A stretch of 9,118 nucleotides of DNA from Candidatus Micrarchaeaceae archaeon. Lineage in GTDB: Archaea > Micrarchaeota > Micrarchaeia > Micrarchaeales > CABMGC01. The notes under the pieces were generated by a model, which made no database searches, was not told the DNA's origin, and was given only the letters and a program-made list of their open reading frames with translations. Position 1 is the stretch's first letter. Every line of letters begins with the position of its first letter. This document shows, piece after piece, positions 1-4,543 of this stretch. Position numbers and translations under genes: made by a program. The stretch is taken from positions 1 through 9,118 of the forward strand of contig DAIDAD010000019.1 of NCBI GenBank assembly GCA_027310795.1, written 5' to 3'.

Positions 1-107
1 CTTTAATACTAATGATACTTCTCACTGCCATAGCAGGGTTTTTCCTTTACAGGCACATGGCGCCTGTGAAAGCCGGCGGAACTGCAGTGAAAAAGCGCAG
101 GGGCTGA
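1..107 (+). CDS. C-terminal end of an unidentified membrane protein (5' truncated)
   Basis: The frame that starts at base 3 is open to a TGA at 105-107 and encodes 34 residues. The first 16 or so (LILMILLTAIAGFFLY) are a hydrophobic membrane helix. They are followed by a basic tail ending KKRRG, which by the positive-inside rule would lie in the cytoplasm. The rest of the gene is outside the window, so family and function cannot be told. It stops 4 nt before the malic enzyme start, so the two are probably co-transcribed. Coding status is inferred from the helix-plus-basic-tail pattern and the tight spacing. Confidence 0.6.
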   Translation, partial: LILMILLTAIAGFFLYRHMAPVKAGGTAVKKRRG

Positions 108-111
108 TTTA

Positions 112-1407
112 TTGCACGATAAGGAGAAAGCTCTCAGGGAGCATCTTAGGCACAATGGAAAGATAGAGATTCTTTCAAAGGTAAAGATAGAGAGCAGCGA
201 AGACCTGTCCACATATTATACGCCCGGGGTGGCGTACGTATCTGAAGCCATAAAGAAGGACAAGGACAAGGCCTATGATTACACATCAAAGGCGAACACG
301 ATAGCCATAGTGACCGATGGGACGAGAATATTGGGCCTCGGGGATATAGGACCAGAGGCAGGGCTCCCTGTAATGGAAGGCAAGGCGCTGCTGTTCAAGA
401 GGTTCGGCGGCATAGATGCTGTGCCGATATGCCTCGGCACGAAGGATGAAGAGGAGATAATAAAGATAGTCAAGGCGATTGCGCCGTCGTTCGGCGGGAT
501 AAACATAGAGGACATAAAGTCGCCTAAGTCTATAAGAATAGCGAACAAATTGTCATCTGAATTGGACATACCCGTATTCCACGATGACAGGCAGGGCACT
601 TCCGTTGTCACGCTTGCTGCGCTCATTAACGCGCTGAAGGTTGTCGGAAAGAAAAAAAGCTCCAGGGTAATCATCAATGGCGCAGGCGCCGCAGGCATAG
701 GGATTGCCGAGCTGCTGCATCATTATGGATTCAATGACCTGATAGTGGTCGACACTGAAGGGGCGATATATAAAGGAAGAAAGGAGAATATGAACGAGTT
801 CAAGGAGCACATAGCAGATATTACAAACAAGAAGCATGAGAAAGGGGCGCTTGCAGACATTGCAAAGGGTGCAGACGTCATCATAGGCGCGTCTGAGAAA
901 GGCGTATTTACCGAGCAAATGATAAGGGGCATGAATGACAAGGCGATAGTGTTTGCACTGGCAAACCCGTTTCCAGAGATAACTTATGAAGAGGCGAGGG
1001 GCGCAGGCGCAGCCATAGTCGCAACCGGCAGCAGCGAGTGGCCGAACCAGGTGAACAACGTCATAGCCTTTCCAGGGATAATGCGAGGCCTTCTTGACTC
1101 GAGGATAAAGAGGGTCAACAACGACATGCTTGTAGGCGCGGCTGCTGCGATTGCAAAGTCTACGGGCCATTTAAGCACGGCGCACATACTTCCGAACATC
1201 TCAGACAAGGGCTTTGAATCGAGAATTGCGCCGTCAGTTGCAGGGATGGTCGCTGCTGCAGCTTCAAACACAGGGGAAGCAAGGATAAAGATTACTGAAG
1301 AGCATGCAAAGAGAAAGGCGAAGGCTCTGATAAAAAGGTACAAGAAAATAGAGAAGATGGCGGTAAGGTACCCTTATCCTGAATCAAGGGAAGAATTGCC
1401 AGGCTGA
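112..1407 (+). CDS. Malic enzyme (malate dehydrogenase, oxaloacetate-decarboxylating), short single-domain type
   Basis: Oxidatively decarboxylates malate to pyruvate and CO2, making NAD(P)H in the cytoplasm. It has 431 residues, the length of the catalytic part of MaeB-type enzymes, with no phosphotransacetylase domain fused behind. The N-terminal malic domain (about 15-165) has YTPGVA with catalytic Tyr36, MEGKALLFK with the catalytic Lys91, the metal ligands Glu133-Asp134 in NIEDIKSP and Asp159 in FHDDRQGT. The NAD-binding domain (about 166-400) has the dinucleotide loop NGAGAAG (189-195), then VFALANP (280-286) and ATGSSEWPNQVNNV (304-317). Coenzyme preference cannot be read safely. The start is TTG at 112; no in-frame ATG lies near it and the N-terminus aligns well, and GGGGCTGAT just upstream is a plausible SD. 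The last 34 bp overlap the exporter gene on the other strand. Confidence 0.95.
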   Translation: MHDKEKALREHLRHNGKIEILSKVKIESSEDLSTYYTPGVAYVSEAIKKDKDKAYDYTSKANTIAIVTDGTRILGLGDIGPEAGLPVMEGKALLFKRFGGIDAVPICLGTKDEEEIIKIVKAIAPSFGGINIEDIKSPKSIRIANKLSSELDIPVFHDDRQGTSVVTLAALINALKVVGKKKSSRVIINGAGAAGIGIAELLHHYGFNDLIVVDTEGAIYKGRKENMNEFKEHIADITNKKHEKGALADIAKGADVIIGASEKGVFTEQMIRGMNDKAIVFALANPFPEITYEEARGAGAAIVATGSSEWPNQVNNVIAFPGIMRGLLDSRIKRVNNDMLVGAAAAIAKSTGHLSTAHILPNISDKGFESRIAPSVAGMVAAAASNTGEARIKITEEHAKRKAKALIKRYKKIEKMAVRYPYPESREELPG

Positions 1408-2849
1408 GCATAATTCCGGGCACCGTCCTTTGCGCGGTCCTCCCTGCCGCGGGCTATTGAAAGGATGATAGAGAGCGCTATTATTACAGACGACACGTAG
1501 AATGCGCTCTGAAGCCCGTGCATGAACATTGCGCCGGCTGCAGCAGAAACCGAAAGAGTGGTGCCTGCGAATATCTGGATTGCAGTGGCCCTTGGTATTG
1601 CTGTAGAGATTGCGGCAAGCGCGACTGCAAAACTGAGCACCATCCCTATGTTGTTCATCGTCCTTGTCACTCCTGAAGCCATTCCGTACTTGTCCCTCGG
1701 TGCGTTTGCCATTATCGCGCTCATGTTTGCAGGGTAGAAGAAACCAGAGCCTGCGCCTGTGAGTATGGTTATCAGCGAGACCAGGTATATCGGCGAGGAT
1801 ACGCCCAAAAGAGTAGCATATGCAAGATACGCTGCTATTGTTAAGACCAAGCCAATCGTTGCAGGAACGCGAGCGCCTATCTTGTCAGATAGCCTTCCTG
1901 ACAAGGGCCCTATGAACATTCCTATGATATAACCGGGAAGTAGGTACAGGCTTGATGTCAATGGGCTGAGCCCGCGTACTCCCTGCAGGTAGAGAATGAG
2001 CAGAAATAGCACCGCAAAGGATGCTGTGGAGACGAGCATTCCGGCAACGCTTGAAAATGCAAAGACCCTGCTCTTGAATATGGAGAAGTCTATGACCGGG
2101 AACTTGTGCCGAAGCTCCCATGCTGCGAAAACTGCAAACATCACAAGCGAGATTGCGATAGCTGTCAGGACCGTGCTCGAGAAGCCGTCCGATATTGTCG
2201 ATATCGAAGCTACTGTAAGTATTGTCAGGGCTATGCCGAGGAGCACCGAGCCTATAATGTCCAATGGCTGCGAACTCTGCACTGCTTTGTTCCTGAGCCT
2301 TGAGAACGACAATGGGATTATAACAAGGCCTATCGGCAGGTTTATCAAAAATATAAGGCGCCAGTTTATTGTTGCGAGTATCCCTCCGAGTATTATTCCA
2401 AGAATTGAACCTAGGGACCAGCCTATTGCTGTGAAGCCGAATGCCTTGCCGCGCTCATGCGGTTCGAAATTGTCCGATATAACAGCGCTGCTGTTTGAAC
2501 TTATCATTCCCCCGCCAAGCGCCTGGAGCGCGCGGAACCCTATGAGAAAGTAGATTGTTGGGGACAGGCCGCAGAGCACAGAACCTATTACGAATACGAC
2601 AAGGCCGTAGTTGTATATCCTCTCGCGTCCGTACTTGTCGCCTATCTTTCCGAGCTGGCTCGATATTACAGTTATGACGAGAATGTATGCCATTATCGTC
2701 CATATTGAGACTATCGGAGAAGTGCCGAGATCTGTGTCAATGGTGGGAAGCGCGAGTATGACTATGGCTATGTCTATCGCGGCCATCAGCACGCCGACTA
2801 CCAGCACTGCGAGTATCTGGTTGCTGCTGTGTTTTTTCTCAGCCATCAT
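1374..2849 (-). CDS. MFS multidrug-type transporter, 14 transmembrane helices (DHA2/EmrB-QacA-like)
   Basis: A proton-driven exporter of the inner membrane by family; the substrate is unknown. The 491 residues form about 14 hydrophobic helices, the DHA2 number. Helix 1 keeps the acidic residue of the family (AIDIAIVILALP, Asp26). Motif A between helices 2 and 3 is GKIGDKYGRER (67-77), and helices 5-6 show the GGILATINWRLIFLINLPIG pattern (155-174). Antiporter motif C in helix 5 has all its glycines (138, 147, 151, 155, 156), but the usual Pro after Gly151 is Ile152. The C-terminus is charged and short. An in-frame ATG at 2864 would add five residues; I prefer 2849 (or the adjacent ATG at 2846) because the TATA box at 2872-2880 would place the transcript start near 2850. 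It converges on the malic enzyme gene and diverges from rpl30e, so it is its own transcription unit. Confidence 0.93.
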   Translation of the reverse strand: MMAEKKHSSNQILAVLVVGVLMAAIDIAIVILALPTIDTDLGTSPIVSIWTIMAYILVITVISSQLGKIGDKYGRERIYNYGLVVFVIGSVLCGLSPTIYFLIGFRALQALGGGMISSNSSAVISDNFEPHERGKAFGFTAIGWSLGSILGIILGGILATINWRLIFLINLPIGLVIIPLSFSRLRNKAVQSSQPLDIIGSVLLGIALTILTVASISTISDGFSSTVLTAIAISLVMFAVFAAWELRHKFPVIDFSIFKSRVFAFSSVAGMLVSTASFAVLFLLILYLQGVRGLSPLTSSLYLLPGYIIGMFIGPLSGRLSDKIGARVPATIGLVLTIAAYLAYATLLGVSSPIYLVSLITILTGAGSGFFYPANMSAIMANAPRDKYGMASGVTRTMNNIGMVLSFAVALAAISTAIPRATAIQIFAGTTLSVSAAAGAMFMHGLQSAFYVSSVIIALSIILSIARGREDRAKDGARNYAQPGNSSLDSG

Positions 2850-2871
2850 ACACACTGGAAACATTTTGCAG

Positions 2872-2880
2872 AATTATAAA
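2872..2880 (-). promoter_or_regulatory. TATA box of the MFS exporter gene
   Basis: The minus strand reads TTTATAATT here, about 26 nt before the ATGs at 2849 and 2846. That spacing predicts a leaderless or nearly leaderless mRNA. A second TATA-like site, TTTATAAG (2893-2900, minus strand), would start transcription near 2870 and could serve the longer form starting at 2864. The call rests on the match and spacing only. Confidence 0.5.
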
Positions 2881-2897
2881 TTGGCGATTACGCTTAT

Positions 2898-2915
2898 AAA
2901 CATGTAAGCATGTTT
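2898..2915. promoter_or_regulatory. Candidate operator: perfect 7-4-7 palindrome at the exporter promoter
   Basis: AAACATG, spacer TAAG, then CATGTTT: both 7-bp arms match perfectly. Half-site centres are 11 bp apart, about one helical turn, as expected for a dimeric helix-turn-helix protein. It overlaps the end of the upstream TATA-like site (2893-2900) and lies 18 bp upstream of the nearer one, so a bound protein could block TFB/TBP. No regulator gene is seen in the window; the function is inferred. Confidence 0.45.
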
Positions 2916-2920
2916 TGTAG

Positions 2921-2977
2921 GCTATCCGCCAGCGCAATGCTGGCAAAGGGGAAGCAATGCGTAAGCCGAGCGGATGC
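2921..2977. repeat. GC-rich inverted repeats in the divergent intergenic region
   Basis: ATCCGC (2924-2929) is complementary to GCGGAT (2970-2975), with flanking GC on both sides (2921-2922 and 2976-2977). Nested inside is GCCAGC (2928-2933) facing GCTGGC (2939-2944) across 5 nt; the two stems share two bases, so they cannot both form completely. GCAATGC occurs twice, at 2934 and 2954, 20 bp apart. It could be a structured RNA or protein-binding DNA; no known RNA family is recognised. Confidence 0.3.
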
Positions 2978-2986
2978 AGAGGCAGA

Positions 2987-3005
2987 TTTAAATATCTTTT
3001 TATAG
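2987..3005 (+). promoter_or_regulatory. Promoter (TATA region) of the rpl30e-rps12-rps7-EF-2 cluster
   Basis: TTTAAATA (2987-2994) is a good archaeal box A, preceded by purine-rich GAGGCAGA that can act as the TFB site. TTTTTATAG (2997-3005) is an alternative. Transcription would begin around 3018-3030 and give a leader of about 45-60 nt before the ATG at 3076. Confidence 0.6.
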
Positions 3006-3075
3006 CTTACTCTCCAATATATTTCGTGCTACTTAATCTGCGCTTTCCTGCCCTGCAGTGAGTGAATTGGTAGTT

Positions 3076-3369
3076 ATGGACAACATTAGTAATGATATTA
3101 GGATAGCCGTTGACACGGGAAAGGTCAGCCTCGGCTACAAGGAAGTAGTCAGATCGATTGAAGACGACAAGGCGAAGCTCGTCATAGTCGCAAAGAAGGG
3201 CGCGAAGGAAAAGGTCGCCGACATACTGCACCTGTGCAAGGTGAGCGGCATAAAGGCGATAAGCTATGAGGACGGGTCCATGGAATTGGGAGCCGTCTGC
3301 GGAAAGCCCTATTCTGTCATCGGGCTTGCCGTGATTGAACAGGGAAACAGCAAGATACTTGATTATTAG
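3076..3369 (+). CDS. rpl30e: Ribosomal protein L30e (eL30)
   Basis: A large-subunit protein of the L7Ae/L30e fold that binds kink-turns in 23S rRNA. It has 97 residues, near the family length of about 100. Recognisable blocks are IRIAVDTGKVSLG (8-20), KAKLVIVAKKG (32-42) and MELGAVCGKPYSV (69-81), the last being the family signature ELGxVCGKP. An in-frame GTG at 3058 would add six residues; I prefer the ATG at 3076 because known L30e proteins begin with Met-Asp a few residues before the IR.AVDTGK block. No strong SD precedes either start. It is the first gene of the cluster. In many archaea nusA stands between L30e and S12; here only 8 nt separate them. Confidence 0.93.
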   Translation: MDNISNDIRIAVDTGKVSLGYKEVVRSIEDDKAKLVIVAKKGAKEKVADILHLCKVSGIKAISYEDGSMELGAVCGKPYSVIGLAVIEQGNSKILDY

Positions 3370-3373
3370 GTGA
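3368..3373 (+). promoter_or_regulatory. SD site that decides the rps12 start
   Basis: AGGTGA overlaps the TAG stop of rpl30e. It lies 4 nt before the TTG at 3378, similar to the 4-5 nt spacing used by the other genes of this window, and directly abuts an out-of-frame ATG at 3374. The S12 frame contains no ATG near here, so the TTG is the apparent start. Confidence 0.6.
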
Positions 3374-3377
3374 ATGG

Positions 3378-3806
3378 TTGCCGAAGGGAGAATTTGCTGC
3401 AAAGGAACTTATCAAAAAGAGGAAGAAGCACCGCATGCTCAACAAGTGGTGGAAGAGGAAGTATTTCAAGCTCAAGAAGAAGTTCGACCCTGTGGGAACT
3501 GTCCCCATGGCAAAGGGCCTTGTTCTGCAGAAGTTCGTGCTCCAGCAGAAGCAGCCTCATTCAGGCCTCATAAAATGCGTGCGTGTCCAGCTTGTTAAGA
3601 ACGGAAAGGTAGTGGGTGCATATGTGCCTTACGACGGAACCATAAACTTCATAGAAGAGCACGACGAAGTGACCATACAAGGAATGGGAGGATCGCAGAG
3701 AGGGCAGATGGGCAGCATACCAGGTTTGAAATACAGGGTGATTGCACTTAACGGAATTGACATTTACCAGATAGTGAAGGGCAAGAAGGAGAAACCTAAG
3801 AGATGA
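3378..3806 (+). CDS. rps12: Ribosomal protein S12 (uS12)
   Basis: A small-subunit protein of the decoding centre that inspects codon-anticodon pairing and contacts EF-2. The 142 residues match archaeal/eukaryotic S12: PKGEFAAKEL (2-11), the basic helix 12-36, the decoding loop KQPHSGLIK (58-66), VRVQLVKNGKVV (68-79), PYDG (84-87), EEHDEV (93-98), IPGLKYR (114-120) and the KGKKEKPKR end. The decoding loop departs from the usual KQPNSAIRK at three places (Asn to His61, Ala to Gly63, Arg to Ile65), and the second loop has Tyr85 where Gly or Asn is usual. The start is TTG, with an N-terminus a few residues shorter than most archaeal relatives. An out-of-frame ATG sits 4 nt upstream, so a one-base assembly error at the start should be excluded. 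Confidence 0.93.
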   Translation: MPKGEFAAKELIKKRKKHRMLNKWWKRKYFKLKKKFDPVGTVPMAKGLVLQKFVLQQKQPHSGLIKCVRVQLVKNGKVVGAYVPYDGTINFIEEHDEVTIQGMGGSQRGQMGSIPGLKYRVIALNGIDIYQIVKGKKEKPKR

Positions 3807-3812
3807 TTTTGA

Positions 3813-4541
3813 ATGGCAGATGATATTAAGGAAAATGTGCAGGAAAATGTGCAGCAAACCGCTCCACAGCAGAAGCCGTCTGCGCAGAAAGCGCCGCAGA
3901 AGAAGAGGAGCAGGAAAGATATTGATGTGAACTTCAATGAACAGATGCTGTTCGGCAAGTACAGCCTTAAGGGACTTGAGATAAACGATCTCAGCATCGC
4001 GCCTTATGTCAACTTAAGGCAGCATGCATACCCGAACATATTCGGACGAAGGAAGGACCAGTCATACTACAATTCTCACATAAACATAGTCGAGCGCCTG
4101 ATAAACAAGCTCATGCGCGGCGGCACGGGCAAGAAGGTCATGGGAAAGGTGATAAGGACAGAAGGGAGGCTGCAGGGAAGAAAACTGAAGGCGATGCACA
4201 TAGTCGAAGACGCATTCAGTGCTATAAACGAGAAGACAGGCAGGAACCCTGTGCAGGTATTCATCGAGTCGCTCGAGAATGCCGCGCCCATTGAAGACGT
4301 GACAAGGGTAAGATATGGAGGGATAAGTTATAACGTCGCTGTAGGCATCAGCTCGAAGCGCAGGCTTGACGTCGCACTTAAGAACATCGCACTTGCTGCA
4401 TTGATAGGCGGATTCAACAAAAAGCGCTCTGTCGCAGATTCGCTTGCCAATGAGATAACGCTTGCAGCGTCGAACAGCCAGGACAGCTATGCGATAAAGA
4501 AGAGGCTGGAAGTGGAAAGGATAGCAAAGAGGGCGAGGTAA
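3813..4541 (+). CDS. rps7: Ribosomal protein S7 (uS7) with a long N-terminal extension
   Basis: Organises the head of the small subunit and lines the E site and mRNA exit. The core (about 45-242) shows SHINIVERLINKLMRGG (88-104), KLKAMHIVEDAF (124-135), KTGRNPVQVFIESLENAAP (141-159), TRVRYGGISYNVAV (164-177), RRLDVALKNIAL (183-194) and the closing YAIKKRLEVERIAKRAR. It has 242 residues against roughly 190-215 in most archaea. The excess is an N-terminal Q/K/P/A-rich tail (about 1-38), predicted disordered and carrying two ENVQ copies. Residues 105-123 (GKKVMGKVIRTEGRLQG) also look longer than in the archaeal sequences I recall. The usual DxSPQRR is GISSKRR (178-184). The SD GATGAT overlaps the S12 stop, 5 nt before the ATG. 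Confidence 0.95.
   Translation: MADDIKENVQENVQQTAPQQKPSAQKAPQKKRSRKDIDVNFNEQMLFGKYSLKGLEINDLSIAPYVNLRQHAYPNIFGRRKDQSYYNSHINIVERLINKLMRGGTGKKVMGKVIRTEGRLQGRKLKAMHIVEDAFSAINEKTGRNPVQVFIESLENAAPIEDVTRVRYGGISYNVAVGISSKRRLDVALKNIALAALIGGFNKKRSVADSLANEITLAASNSQDSYAIKKRLEVERIAKRAR
3831..3854 (+). repeat. Tandem 12-nt duplication in the S7 N-terminal tail
   Basis: GAAAATGTGCAG occurs twice without interruption (3831-3842 and 3843-3854) and keeps the frame, encoding ENVQ twice. It lies only in the low-complexity tail, which suggests the tail grows by slippage or duplication. Confidence 0.7.
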
Positions 4542-4543
4542 GA

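Noticed and set aside
9..212. Minus-strand open frame (67 codons) over the start of the malic enzyme gene
   Set aside because: No promoter or SD, and it covers two plus-strand coding frames.
553..1170. Long minus-strand open frame (205 codons) over the malic enzyme
   Set aside because: Every base belongs to a conserved plus-strand enzyme; the product has no domain pattern and is a shadow of codon bias.
1996..2553. Plus-strand open frame (185 codons) inside the exporter gene
   Set aside because: It is the reverse complement of conserved membrane-helix coding sequence; no start signal or family features.
3010..3075. Kink-turn in the L30e leader (self-regulation as in yeast L30)
   Set aside because: The leader up to 3057 contains no GA dinucleotide to supply the opposing strand of the sheared pairs.
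3374..3598. 74-residue open frame from an ATG with a good SD, overlapping S12, with several cysteines
   Set aside because: It lies wholly on top of the well-conserved S12 frame, has arbitrary composition and no family resemblance. Kept only as a question about the S12 start.
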